Assembly: GCA_910578755.1 (NCBI GenBank)
Contig: CAJTSZ010000004.1
Span: 1 to 43,605, forward strand
DNA length: 43,605 bases
Direction of reading: 5' to 3'
DNA from: an uncultured Oscillospiraceae bacterium
Lineage (GTDB): Bacteria; Bacillota; Clostridia; Oscillospirales; Ruminococcaceae
The translations under genes were made by a program, and so were the position numbers. Under the pieces are notes generated by a model. The model saw nothing but the letters and a program-made list of their open reading frames with translations, ran no database searches and was not told where the DNA came from. Positions 33,520 through 41,738 of the stretch are shown piece by piece. How positions within the stretch are numbered: position 1 is the first letter of the stretch; every line of letters begins with the position of its first letter.

Positions 33520-35064
33520 ATGAACAGTGTTATAAAAGGTGCAAGCTATATCCTGGCCCATACCCCAGATATGGTTATGGAAAACGGAACCACCCAGACA
33601 ACCGAAAAAATTGTAAACCCAGATTCTGAATACCTCAAACAGCTCCCAAGCCACTTGAGAACCTACGAGGACGCAGTTGCTTACCTGCCAAACCAAACCT
33701 ACATTGGCAACATGCATCCAGATGAATTGGGCAAAATTCCACAGCCTTGGACAGACGCAAGGGTTGAAGGCATGAACAAACGTACCGGTAAATACGGCGA
33801 AATTATGCCGGAGGATGAATTCTACCTCCTGATGCAGGTTTGCGACGTTTTTGAACTGGTTCGCCTGGAAAAATCCTTCGTTGCGGATGTAAAAGAAAGA
33901 TTTGTTGCAAACCCAGTTGTTGACGCTTCTGTTGCTGCAAGAATCCACGAAGGCGTTGAATCCTCCGAAATTGAACACTTTGTAAACGAAGAACACGCAG
34001 AACCATTGGTATGCGGCGGCAAAACTGTTGGTTACGTAAAAAGAGCCCACGATGTGGACACCAACCTTTCCGCACACACCATGCTGGAAAACCTGGTTTC
34101 CAAAGCTTCCGCTGTTCTTTCCCTGCTCCACCTGATCAATCAGGAAGGCGTAAATAAAGACGAAATTACTTATGTTGTTGATTGCTGTGAAGAAGCCTGC
34201 GGCGATATGAACCAGCGCGGCGGCGGCAACTTTGCAAAAGCCATTGCCGAAATTGCAGGTTTGGAAAACGCAACAGGCTGCGATATGCGCGGATTCTGCG
34301 CTGGCCCAACACACGCATTCATTAACGCTGCTTCCCTTGTTAAAGCAGGCACACATAAAAACGTTGTAGTTCTTGCCGGCGGCTGCACCGCTAAACTTGG
34401 CATGAACGGTAAAGACCATGTGAAAAAGGACCTGCCTATCTACGAAGATATGATCGGTGGTTTTGCTGTTCTCATCGGTGAAAACGACGGTATTAACCCA
34501 GAAATCGATACCGAACATACCGGCCGCCACACCGTTGGTACTGGTTCTGCCCCACAGAACGTAATTGCTTCCCTGGTTACTGCTCCATTGGATGCTGCTG
34601 GCCTGAAAATTACTGATGTTGATAAATACTCCGCAGAAATGCAGAACCCAGACATTACAAAACCAGCCGGCGCCGGCGACGTTCCACTGGCTAACTACAA
34701 AATGATTGCTGCCCTTGGCGTTAAGAGAGGCGAAATGGAAAAAGCTCAGTTGGCTACCTTCCCAACAGAACACGGTATGGTTGGTTGGGCTCCAACACAG
34801 GGCCACATTCCTTCCGGTGTTCCTTACCTGGGTGTTTGCCGCGACGATATTTTGGCCGGCAAAATCAACCGCGCTATGGTTATTGGTAAAGGCAGCTTGT
34901 TCCTTGGCCGTATGACCAACCTGTTCGACGGTGTTTCTGTAATGATCCATGCAAACCAGGGCAACGAAGAAGCTTCCGCTGTTTCTAAAGAAGAAATCAA
35001 AGGTCTTATTGCTGAAGCTATGAAGAACTTTGCAGCTTCTATGATGGCAGAAGACGCTGAATAA
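33520..35064 (+). CDS. grdC: Glycine reductase component C subunit GrdC
   Basis: GrdC is one of the two component C subunits, which take the carboxymethyl group from GrdA selenoether and release acetyl phosphate. The 514-residue product has a beta-ketoacyl-synthase III-like C-terminal half. Typical segments are DCCEEACGDMNQRGGGNFAKA, GCDMRGFCAGPTHAFINAAS and VLAGGCTAKLGMNGKDH. MNSVIKGASYILAHTPDMV is the characteristic N terminus. GAGAGGCG precedes the ATG. It is transcribed from its own promoter and followed by grdD after about 95 bp. Assignment is strong from family motifs and context. Confidence 0.96.
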   Translation: MNSVIKGASYILAHTPDMVMENGTTQTTEKIVNPDSEYLKQLPSHLRTYEDAVAYLPNQTYIGNMHPDELGKIPQPWTDARVEGMNKRTGKYGEIMPEDEFYLLMQVCDVFELVRLEKSFVADVKERFVANPVVDASVAARIHEGVESSEIEHFVNEEHAEPLVCGGKTVGYVKRAHDVDTNLSAHTMLENLVSKASAVLSLLHLINQEGVNKDEITYVVDCCEEACGDMNQRGGGNFAKAIAEIAGLENATGCDMRGFCAGPTHAFINAASLVKAGTHKNVVVLAGGCTAKLGMNGKDHVKKDLPIYEDMIGGFAVLIGENDGINPEIDTEHTGRHTVGTGSAPQNVIASLVTAPLDAAGLKITDVDKYSAEMQNPDITKPAGAGDVPLANYKMIAALGVKRGEMEKAQLATFPTEHGMVGWAPTQGHIPSGVPYLGVCRDDILAGKINRAMVIGKGSLFLGRMTNLFDGVSVMIHANQGNEEASAVSKEEIKGLIAEAMKNFAASMMAEDAE

Positions 35065-35107
35065 TCTTACAAATCGTTCCCCTTTATGGAACTTCCATTA
35101 CATTAAC

Positions 35108-35136
35108 GCTTTTCCCAGGGGCCTCCAGGGAAAAGC
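35108..35136 (+). other. Hairpin between grdC and grdD
   Basis: GCTTTTCCC and GGGAAAAGC are exact reverse complements around an 11-nt loop. There is no T-run. It may set the mRNA ratio of grdC to grdD. Confidence 0.45.
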
Positions 35137-35160
35137 CACCTCGAAAGGAATGAGATTGAA

Positions 35161-36315
35161 ATGGCTCAGAATCAGATAAAGAAAATGATTGCCGAAACCT
35201 TTGTAGATATTGCAGACGGTTTGGCAACCGGTTCTTTTGGACCAAAAGCAAAAATTGCTGTTACCGGTCTGGGCAGTGAACATGGCGAAAGCAACTCTGT
35301 AGAAGCCGCCATTATGGCAGCGGACAGAGGGGTAAACGTTACCCTGATTGGTACTGCCGAAGACCCTAAATTTACAACCTGCAAAGTTGCCGACGAAGAT
35401 GAAATGTACAAGGAAATGGAAAAAATGCTGGACAGCGGCGAAATTGACGGCTGTGTTACTATGCACTACCCATTCCCCATTGGTGTTTCTACCGTTGGCC
35501 GCGTAATTACCCCTGGTAAAGGCAGACAAATGTTTATTGCCACCACCACCGGTACTTCCGCAGCAGAACGTATTGAAGCAATGATCAAAAACGCCATTTA
35601 CGGTATTATTACTGCAAAAGCCTGCGGTATTAAAAACCCTAAGGTTGGTATTTTGAACATTGACGGCGCCCGTCAGTGCGAAGGCGCTTTAAAAGAACTT
35701 CAGGCAAACGGCTACGACATCCAATTTGCAGAATCTTCCCGTGCGGACGGCGGCTGCGTTATGAGAGGCAACGACCTTTTGGTTGGCTCCTGTGACGTTA
35801 TGGTTACCGATTCCCTCACTGGTAATATTTTGATGAAAATGATGTCCTCCTACGCCACAGGCGGCAGCTACGAAGCCCTTGGCTACGGCTACGGCCCTGG
35901 TATTGGGGAAGGCTACGAAAGACTGGTTCTCATTGTTTCCCGTGCTTCCGGCGCTCCTGTACTGGCTAACGCTATGGAGTACGCTGCACAGCTGGTAAAA
36001 GGCAACTACAAAGAGGTTGCAAAACAGGAATTTGCAGCTGCCCACAAAGCTGGCCTCAACAAAGTAATTGAAGCACGCAAACCAGTGAAAAAAGAAGCTT
36101 CTGAAGAAAAAGTGGAAATGCCGCCAAAAGAAATTGTTACAGCTTCTATTGCCGGTATTGAAGTTATGGATTTGGAAGATGCTGTACAAGCCCTTTGGAA
36201 AGAAAAAATCTATGCTGAAAGCGGTATGGGCTGCACCGGGCCATTGGTAATGATGTCCGAAGCCAATAAAGCAAAAGCAGAAGAAATCCTTAAAGCAGCA
36301 GGATATATTTCCTAA
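35161..36315 (+). CDS. grdD: Glycine reductase component C subunit GrdD
   Basis: GrdD is the second component C subunit, related to the PlsX/phosphate acyltransferase fold, and catalyses the last step, release of acetyl phosphate. The 384-residue product has MHYPFPIGVSTVGRVITPGKG in the N-terminal half, VMVTDSLTGNILMKMMSSYATGG-type PlsX features, and C-terminal GMGCTGPLV with Cys358. This Cys matches the active-site thiol reported for GrdD of Eubacterium acidaminophilum (about Cys359). GAAAGGAATGAG precedes the ATG. It is the last grd gene and ends at a terminator. Confidence 0.96.
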   Translation: MAQNQIKKMIAETFVDIADGLATGSFGPKAKIAVTGLGSEHGESNSVEAAIMAADRGVNVTLIGTAEDPKFTTCKVADEDEMYKEMEKMLDSGEIDGCVTMHYPFPIGVSTVGRVITPGKGRQMFIATTTGTSAAERIEAMIKNAIYGIITAKACGIKNPKVGILNIDGARQCEGALKELQANGYDIQFAESSRADGGCVMRGNDLLVGSCDVMVTDSLTGNILMKMMSSYATGGSYEALGYGYGPGIGEGYERLVLIVSRASGAPVLANAMEYAAQLVKGNYKEVAKQEFAAAHKAGLNKVIEARKPVKKEASEEKVEMPPKEIVTASIAGIEVMDLEDAVQALWKEKIYAESGMGCTGPLVMMSEANKAKAEEILKAAGYIS

Positions 36316-36324
36316 TACAAAACA

Positions 36325-36360
36325 ACAAACCCTCCGGCCATAAGCCGGAGGGTTTGTTTT
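36325..36360 (+). terminator. Intrinsic terminator of grdCD
   Basis: ACAAACCCTCCGGC (36325-36338) and GCCGGAGGGTTTGT (36344-36357) form a perfect 14-bp stem followed by T. A second palindrome, GGCCGGGT...ACCCGGCC (36361-36393), follows at once and may serve the leftward remnant. Confidence 0.92.
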
Positions 36361-36399
36361 GGCCGGGTGCCCTTCTTTAAAGGGTACCCGGCCTGCCCT

Positions 36400-36808
36400 T
36401 TAGTACCAATCGTGCTTTTCCTCTCTATCCAAGGCGTTAATTTGCCTTACTTCCTCCTCGCTCAACTCAAAGTGATACAATTCGGTAGTTTCCTTAATAT
36501 GGTCGGGGCTGCTGGAACCGGGAATTACCACAACGCCCTTTTGCAGGTTCCAGCGCAAAATTACCTGGGCAGAAAATACGCCGTGTGCTTTGGCAATTTG
36601 GAAAATAACAGGGTCGCCTAACAATTCTGCGGTGTGGCCCCTGCCACCCAGCGGATACCAGCCCTGCACCACAATGCCCTTCTCCTGGATAAAGGGGATA
36701 ACATCCCTTTTCCTGGTAGTAGGGGTGAATCTCGTTCCAGTTGGATAACCCAATAGAATGAATTTTTCCGTCCTTCATCTGCCGAATAATTAGGACTGCT
36801 TGTGGCAA
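36400..36808 (-). pseudogene. Aldo/keto reductase remnant
   Basis: The minus strand shows the C-terminal part of an aldo/keto reductase in two frames. The segment MKDGKIHSIGLSNWNEIHPY (near 36775-36715) is in one frame. KRDVIPFIQEKGIVVQGWYP, then LGGRGHTAELLGDP and AQVILRWNLQKGVVVIPGSS continue in another. SIGLSNW and VVVIPGS are diagnostic for the family, the latter near the NADPH-binding site. At least one frameshift near 36700-36720 and loss of the N-terminal two thirds (including the catalytic Asp-Tyr-Lys-His residues) leave it non-functional. It lies just after the grd terminator. Confidence 0.85.
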
Positions 36809-37094
36809 TATTTATAATGCTTCTCGTTTTGCAAAAAGGGGCTTTGGCTATGTGATTGCCTTGGATAAGCTCATCAACACCTGCGGCAGAAGCAGGATTG
36901 TGTATTGTGTGGAAAAAATATCAGGTCTTTTCCCGCGCGGCCGAGCAGCTTTTGAAGCAAATTCAGTTGGAGTTCGCAGCAAAGGCTTAAATTCTGCTGT
37001 AAAGAGGAACAGGGATAAAAATAGCTTGCATAGGCATTTGGCCCGTTTAACAACCGGGTGGTAAAAAATATATTAGGGGGCCTTTCCAGTAGGT
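36809..37094. other. Decayed stretch without a recognisable gene
   Basis: Short frames occur (for example LPWISSSTPAAEAG on the plus strand and a weak frame at 36852-37064), but none has a ribosome binding site or familiar motif. Following the aldo/keto reductase remnant, it is probably degraded coding sequence. Confidence 0.4.
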
Positions 37095-37158
37095 AATGCT
37101 ACAAAGGAGCCTGATAGGGGAAAACCTTATCAGATTCCTTTGTGGCATTAAATTTTTT
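37095..37158. terminator. Long hairpin, probable terminator
   Basis: AATGCTACAAAGGAGCCTGA (37095-37114) and TCAGATTCCTTTGTGGCATT (37130-37149) pair with a few mismatches, extended by ATAGGGG/CCTTAT inside, and are followed by AAATTTTTT. It isolates the downstream exporter unit. Confidence 0.6.
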
Positions 37159-37229
37159 AAACAATATACTTATTGTGTGAAAAAACACGAAAAAAATGTT
37201 TCTATGTAAAAAAATATCAAAAAATGGCA

Positions 37230-37258
37230 TTGATTTTTTCATTTAGGTGTGTTATATT
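37230..37258 (+). promoter_or_regulatory. Sigma-A promoter of the exporter unit
   Basis: TTGATT (37230-37235) and TATATT (37253-37258) are separated by 17 bp, about 95 bp before the small ORF. The surrounding sequence is strongly AT-rich. Confidence 0.7.
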
Positions 37259-37352
37259 AAAAACAACAAAAAAGGTTATATTATCCTTTTTTGGATATTC
37301 TCTAAGGTTAATTAAAGTATTTAAGTTTAATACATCTAAGGGAGGAAACCTA

Positions 37353-37484
37353 TTGATAATAGATGAGTGTGATGTAATAAGTCACATAAAAAAGCTTGCA
37401 CAAAGTGATTATAGTTGCGAGCATTGTGCCGTTGCAATCGCCGAAAGTAAAATATCTAAAAATCGAAAGGAAATGCACCAATGA
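37353..37484 (+). CDS. 43-residue peptide coupled to an ABC exporter
   Basis: A short ORF starts at TTG 37353, seven bases after GGGAGG, and encodes 43 residues (MIIDECDVISHIKKLAQSDY, then SCEHCAVAIAESKISKN and RKEMHQ). It has three Cys, including CEHC, and a basic C terminus. There is no signal peptide. Its stop overlaps the exporter start codon as ATGA (37481-37484), so the two are translationally coupled. A longer frame reaching 37173 would cross the promoter and is less likely. It could be a precursor peptide carried by the exporter, a regulatory leader peptide, or a decayed fragment. I recognise no family. Confidence 0.5.
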   Translation: MIIDECDVISHIKKLAQSDYSCEHCAVAIAESKISKNRKEMHQ

Positions 37485-39076
37485 AAACGTTGTCTAAAAA
37501 AGGGAAAATATTGATGGTCCTTTCCTGTACCCTTCATGCATTGGAGTCAGTGATTATAGCGGCAATGGCCTATGTAGACGGTAAAATCATTGAGTTTGTT
37601 ACAAACGGCGATGTAAGCAAACTGGGTTGGGGTTTGGCTGTGTCTCTTGGGTTGGCATTGCTGTGTTATTTAGAAATTGCCGCCTCCACCTACACAAGGC
37701 TGGCCTACCTTTCCAACGGTGAAATGACCATGCAAAGCAGGATCATTAAAAATATACTGAAACGGCCCCTGCAAAGCTTCCGTGGTGAAAACGACGCCTT
37801 TTACTTAAACCTTATGTCAACAGATATGACAATGTACAGGACCGATTACCTTGCAATGTTCCCCTATTTGTTTTCATCCGCTTTTGCAATTATTTCCTCA
37901 GTTTTTATGTTGTGGAAATTACATACCTGGCTGTTGGTAGCAGGCCTTGTAACGGCTATTATTCCAATGGTAGCCATTAAGCCTTTTGCAACCATAGAGA
38001 AAAAACGGAGAGGGGAGTACTCCACCGCTGCCGAACAATATACAAGTGTTTTAAAGGAAACCATCGAGGGTTACGAGGTCATTCGCGCGGGAAGCGGTGC
38101 GGAGGACTTTCAGGCCAGGCATGATAATGCCAGCGGAAACCGCCAAAAGCAGCTCCTTCGGTTTAATTTTGTAAGAACAATGAGCTTTCAGACCCTTATG
38201 TCTGTGGCTGGGCTTTCCAGTATTGCATGCTTGGGTGTTGGCGGCTATTTGGCTATACAGGGGCTTGTTACAACAGGTATGCTGTTTGCAGCCTCCCACT
38301 ACTTTACAAGCCTTTCCAACGCCTTTTCAAATATAACAGATTATATTGTTACCATTCGTTCCAGCAAAGGCGTGGTTGAAAAGCTGTGTACCCAAAGCAG
38401 CCTGCCATGCCCGGAGGATAGTGGTACCCAGTTAGCCGCGCCAACGGATATTTCCTATGAAAACGTGTCGTTTTCCTTTGGGGAAAAGAAGCTTTACCAT
38501 GGGTTTAGCCATACCTTCCGCCAGGGCGGATGTTATGCCGTGGTTGGGGAAAGCGGAAGCGGTAAGTCCACAATGTTTAAGCTGCTGCTGAAATACTTCA
38601 ACAACTACGAGGGCAATATTTTGTTGGGAGGGCAAAATATTAAAGAACTTTCTGAAAATGAAATTTACTCAAAAATCGGCATTATTACACAAACACCGTA
38701 CTTGTTCAACGCCACATTCTACGATAATATAACCCTGTTCAGCGGCAATCCCAAAAAAGATTCCGAGGAGTACAAAAGCTTGCTGAAGGATTTAAACTTA
38801 ACAGCCTTAGCTGAACAAGTAGGGGATGTTCCCCTTGGGGATTTTGGTGATAATATTTCCGGTGGTGAACGCCAGCGTATTAACATCGCCCGTACAATGT
38901 TAAAAAAGCCCGAAATTTTAATTTTCGATGAGCCTACCACAGGCCTTGACCCTGAAAATGCAGCTTTAATAGACAACTTTATCTTTAACCATAAGGGTAT
39001 CACCCGCATTGTTATATCCCACAACTGGGCAGAGGACTACCTAAGCCGTTTTGATGAAATTATAAAACTGTGTTAG
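37481..39076 (+). CDS. ABC exporter, fused membrane and ATPase domains
   Basis: The 531-residue protein is a half-transporter of the ABC exporter type, expected to dimerise in the membrane and export a substrate with ATP. The membrane domain (about 1-310) has six hydrophobic helices. The ATPase domain has Walker A GESGSGKST (from residue 356), the Q-loop segment IGIITQTPYLFNATFYDNI, the signature ISGGERQRINIART (about 459), Walker B ILIFDEPTTGLDPE and the switch His in VISHNW. No N-terminal peptidase domain is present. It overlaps the 43-residue ORF upstream by 4 bp and ends at a strong terminator. Substrate unknown; peptide, lipid or drug are all possible. Confidence 0.88.
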   Translation: MKTLSKKGKILMVLSCTLHALESVIIAAMAYVDGKIIEFVTNGDVSKLGWGLAVSLGLALLCYLEIAASTYTRLAYLSNGEMTMQSRIIKNILKRPLQSFRGENDAFYLNLMSTDMTMYRTDYLAMFPYLFSSAFAIISSVFMLWKLHTWLLVAGLVTAIIPMVAIKPFATIEKKRRGEYSTAAEQYTSVLKETIEGYEVIRAGSGAEDFQARHDNASGNRQKQLLRFNFVRTMSFQTLMSVAGLSSIACLGVGGYLAIQGLVTTGMLFAASHYFTSLSNAFSNITDYIVTIRSSKGVVEKLCTQSSLPCPEDSGTQLAAPTDISYENVSFSFGEKKLYHGFSHTFRQGGCYAVVGESGSGKSTMFKLLLKYFNNYEGNILLGGQNIKELSENEIYSKIGIITQTPYLFNATFYDNITLFSGNPKKDSEEYKSLLKDLNLTALAEQVGDVPLGDFGDNISGGERQRINIARTMLKKPEILIFDEPTTGLDPENAALIDNFIFNHKGITRIVISHNWAEDYLSRFDEIIKLC

Positions 39077-39078
39077 AA

Positions 39079-39124
39079 AAAAAGGATAGGGAGCAACCAG
39101 TATGGGTTGTTCCCTATCCTTTTA
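39079..39124 (+). terminator. Intrinsic terminator of the exporter gene
   Basis: AAAGGATAGGGAGCAACC (39081-39098) pairs with GGGTTGTTCCCTATCCTTT (39104-39122) with one bulge, followed by T. Confidence 0.92.
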
Positions 39125-39151
39125 CCCTCCCGGCCGTAGAGGGGAGAGGAA

Positions 39152-39194
39152 AAAGAAAAATCCGCTGCAAACCCAAAAAACGGCTTGCAGCGGG
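39152..39194 (-). terminator. Terminator of the interrupted tRNA gene
   Basis: CCGCTGCAA (39162-39170) and TTGCAGCGG (39185-39193) form a 9-bp stem. On the minus strand it is followed by ATTTTTCTTTTT. It lies just downstream of the tRNA 3' end. Confidence 0.75.
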
Positions 39195-39200
39195 CATTTG

Positions 39201-39244
39201 TGGCACCCCCTGCGAGAATCGAACTCACAACTAACCCTTAGGAG
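39201..39244 (-). tRNA. 3' part of a tRNA gene (probably tRNA-Arg-CCU), att site
   Basis: Read on the minus strand, the segment runs from the anticodon loop CTCCTAA (39244-39238) through GGGTT and AGTT. The T arm GTGAG-TTCGATT-CTCGC, the acceptor strand AGGGGGT, G and the encoded CCA (39203-39201) follow. The anticodon would be CCU (arginine). No 5' half follows: the bases upstream (GCGTCA) do not pair with GGGTT, and no ACCCCCT occurs about 75 bp away. The most likely reading is an attachment-site copy, with the reconstituted full tRNA at the other end of the element, outside the window. Confidence 0.75.
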
Positions 39245-39600
39245 TGACGCTATACGCTATTAGTCAACTCCCTCATAGTGTTGGATAATCCCCGTATCTA
39301 CTGGCTTTTCACGGCTTACGAATGTTATCTCGTACCTCTGTTTTTCTGCTAATTTTATATGTTTTTAACCTCTGTATTTTGCAGGCAATTAGCACCGAGC
39401 TTGTAATTGGGGATTTGTTGCGGTGTCAAATTGGGTCTATCCTATATAGATATTTGTTTACTCGTACCGCTTTGTGTTATCTATTTGCCTTACAGCTTAA
39501 TCAGAAAATTACTGTGCATATATTAGCATATTCCCGCCGATTTTGCAATAAGGCTATGTAAAACGAGGGACAATCCTATCACGGATTGCCCCTTTATATT
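39245..39600. other. Element left end between att site and integrase
   Basis: No gene is supported here. Short direct repeats (GCTATACGCTAT near 39249-39260) lie next to the att core and could be integrase arm sites. GGGACAATCC (39567-39576) and GGATTGCCCC (39583-39592) form a hairpin that can terminate the leftward integrase transcript. Confidence 0.5.
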
Positions 39601-40980
39601 TTACAAATTTTTCGCTAACGACTTCAAAAGCGTTGCCATCTCTGGATTAGCAAGCAGCTTCAACAGCATTTCTTGGTCTGTCGGTGATACCGATGGCTCT
39701 GTTTTCTGCTGTGCTTCTTCGGCTTGCGGAGTTTCCTTTGTCTGGTAGAATTGTTCCTCAAACCGTTGTGCGTTCAGCCGTCTGTCATCGTCTATGATAT
39801 GAGAATATACATCAGCCACCATTTTAACCTGTGCGTGTCCAGAATCGCCCTGTACCGATTTCATATCGCCGCCGTTGAGCTTCAGCTTATATGTGATACT
39901 GGAATGTCGGAAGCTGTGGAACACCACGGGCGGCAGGTCGTTATCGTCAATGAGCTTTTTCAATGCCCGATTGATGACCTGTCCCTCTATGGGTCTGCCG
40001 CAGGACGAAGCGAATACCAGATTATAGTCGGTGTATTCATCGCCAAACAGTTCCTTGAGGTTTTCAACTTCCTCATAGCGTTTCACAAGCATTTCGGCTA
40101 CCGTTTTCGGCAGGAATATCTTTCGGACACTCGTTTTGGTTTTCGGCTCTTTCAGTACCAACGCTGTGTGAGTGCTTGAGAGTGCAGGCGGGAATTTGAG
40201 TATCACGCCTTTTTCACTTAACTGCTCCAGAGCGTCACGGTTTACCCGCTGCAATTCCTTGTTTACAAAGATATAGGCGTTGCCTGCCTTAATACTGCTC
40301 TCCGATATGTCGATGCAGTCCCAAGTCAAGCCGAGCAGCTCTCCGATGCGGAGAGAGCAGGAAAAAGCGAGGTTTAATGCCAACGCCAGAACATCGTCAT
40401 CGCAGACCTCCAAGGCTTTGAAAAGCGTTTCGGCAGTCCAGATGTCACGCTGTTTATGTTCCTCTTTCGGGAGTGTCGCATTAAGTACGGGATTTCTCGA
40501 CATCAGCTCCCATTTCACGCCTTGGTTAAATGCGTTTCGGAGCAGCTTGTGTATCTCTCTGACCGTATGGGCGGTGAGGTATTCATTATTCGGCTTGCGG
40601 TTGTTTACCACCTTTGCCTTGACCGTGAGCAGGCTTTGATAGAACTTATCCATTGTCCTCGGCGTTATATCATCCAGTTTCAAGTCACCGATTAAGGGAT
40701 TGATATAATTGAAAATCAAGCTCCGTCTGGCTTCATAGGTTGACATTGCCCATGTGTTCACGCCGTAGATAGACATATATTCTTCAAGCAGGTCGCTGAC
40801 CGTCTTAGCCGTGGGGAGAATGAATGTCCCCGTATCCTGCTCAAATTCAATCTGCTTTTTCCGCTTCTTTGCCTCCGCATTGGTCGCAAAGGTTTCCCAC
40901 TTCTGCCGTTTTGCACCGCTTTCGTCCGTATAAGTATAAACAACGGAGTAGCGGTTTTTTCTTTTTACGATTGATGCCAT
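39601..40980 (-). CDS. int: Tyrosine recombinase (integrase) of an integrative element
   Basis: This integrase cuts and joins att sites to insert and excise the element. The product has 459 residues from ATG 40980, which follows AAGGAGG. Domains in order: an N-terminal arm-binding region (KRKNRYSVVYTYTDESGAKR), a SAM-like core-binding domain, and the catalytic domain. Catalytic residues are visible as Arg in CSLRIGELLGL, Lys in the KTKTSVRKIFLP strand, His-x-x-Arg in VVFHSFRHSS, His in DSGHAQ and the nucleophile Tyr in ADVYSHI. Its stop lies about 360 bp from the tRNA 3' end, the usual layout for tRNA-targeting elements. It resembles integrases of Firmicute conjugative transposons. Confidence 0.95.
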   Translation of the reverse strand: MASIVKRKNRYSVVYTYTDESGAKRQKWETFATNAEAKKRKKQIEFEQDTGTFILPTAKTVSDLLEEYMSIYGVNTWAMSTYEARRSLIFNYINPLIGDLKLDDITPRTMDKFYQSLLTVKAKVVNNRKPNNEYLTAHTVREIHKLLRNAFNQGVKWELMSRNPVLNATLPKEEHKQRDIWTAETLFKALEVCDDDVLALALNLAFSCSLRIGELLGLTWDCIDISESSIKAGNAYIFVNKELQRVNRDALEQLSEKGVILKFPPALSSTHTALVLKEPKTKTSVRKIFLPKTVAEMLVKRYEEVENLKELFGDEYTDYNLVFASSCGRPIEGQVINRALKKLIDDNDLPPVVFHSFRHSSITYKLKLNGGDMKSVQGDSGHAQVKMVADVYSHIIDDDRRLNAQRFEEQFYQTKETPQAEEAQQKTEPSVSPTDQEMLLKLLANPEMATLLKSLAKNL

Positions 40981-40993
40981 AATCGCCACCTCC

Positions 40994-41209
40994 TTAAATA
41001 TTGCTGTTAAGCCAAGCATCAAAACTGGTTTTTATTACTCGGATACCCTTATCCGTGCGGATGCTCTGAAATCCGTTCCGTTTGATAAGGTTATATGCCG
41101 TAGGACGGCTTATACCAAGTATCTGTTGAATTTCCGCAACAGAATAGCTTGCTTTATGCGGAGCTTCCTTAGTTGCTCCATTCAGTTTCGCAATCTGTTC
41201 CTCGAACAT
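40994..41209 (-). CDS. Excisionase-like helix-turn-helix protein 1
   Basis: The 71-residue protein has a MerR/excisionase-type HTH (YSVAEIQQILGISRPTAYNL) followed by a wing segment (IRTDKGIRVIKTSFDAWL). Such proteins bind DNA and, beside an integrase, often act as directionality factors. ATG 41209 follows AGGAGG. It lies 14 bp upstream of int and overlaps the end of the next HTH gene by 41 bp. Excisionase function is inferred from position. Confidence 0.8.
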   Translation of the reverse strand: MFEEQIAKLNGATKEAPHKASYSVAEIQQILGISRPTAYNLIKRNGFQSIRTDKGIRVIKTSFDAWLNSNI

Positions 41210-41612
41210 TCTGCACCTCCTGTCCGACAGCCTTTTTATAGCGGCTCTGAGAGCCGTACCATTCCTCAAAGCTGTCTATGTAAATACGGGTATACATTCC
41301 TACCTTGACCGTCTTAAACGGTTTCTTTTTTAACAGCTCATAAAGTGAGCTTTCCGATATGCCAAGCAAACGGGCTGTTTCCTGCACCGACATTGTAATA
41401 GCCGTCCAGTTCTTGCCGCATGGGTCGCCGTTGACCTTTTTATAGTGGAGCTGATTGTCATACCAGTTCTCAAAGCTCTCCACCATGACACGCATCTTTC
41501 CTGCAATAATAACGGTTTCAAAGTAATTCTTCTTGACAAGCCAGTAGGAATCCGTTTTGCCAATCCCAAGTAGTTTCCTCATTTCCGTAACAGACATACT
41601 TTTCTTATTCAT
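41169..41612 (-). CDS. Protein with two excisionase-like HTH domains
   Basis: The 147-residue product contains two consecutive HTH-wing units: MSVTEMRKLLGIGKTDSYWL with VMVESFENWYDNQ, and MSVQETARLLGISESSLYEL with IYIDSFEEWYGSQ. It looks like an internal duplication of the small proteins on either side. The start is ATG 41612, 8 bp after GGAGG; ATG 41618 is too close to it. The 3' end overlaps the downstream HTH gene. A role in excision or element gene control is inferred. Confidence 0.8.
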   Translation of the reverse strand: MNKKSMSVTEMRKLLGIGKTDSYWLVKKNYFETVIIAGKMRVMVESFENWYDNQLHYKKVNGDPCGKNWTAITMSVQETARLLGISESSLYELLKKKPFKTVKVGMYTRIYIDSFEEWYGSQSRYKKAVGQEVQNVRGTDCETEWSN

Positions 41613-41738
41613 CTGCATTTCCTCCGTTCCCTTGTTTCGGCTCGTCAGCCGTTACAAAATGCTATATAGCCAAGCGTTTCTGCTTGGCTATATAGTAGGT
41701 CATTTCAGAGGAAAAGTGAAATGTGCAAAACCGAAAAA

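Noticed and set aside
37173..37352. Longer N terminus for the small ORF before the exporter
   Set aside because: It would include the promoter (37230-37258); the TTG at 37353 has GGGAGG at proper spacing.
39201..39300. Complete tRNA gene on the minus strand
   Set aside because: The 5' half does not pair with the acceptor and anticodon stems; only the 3' part is present.
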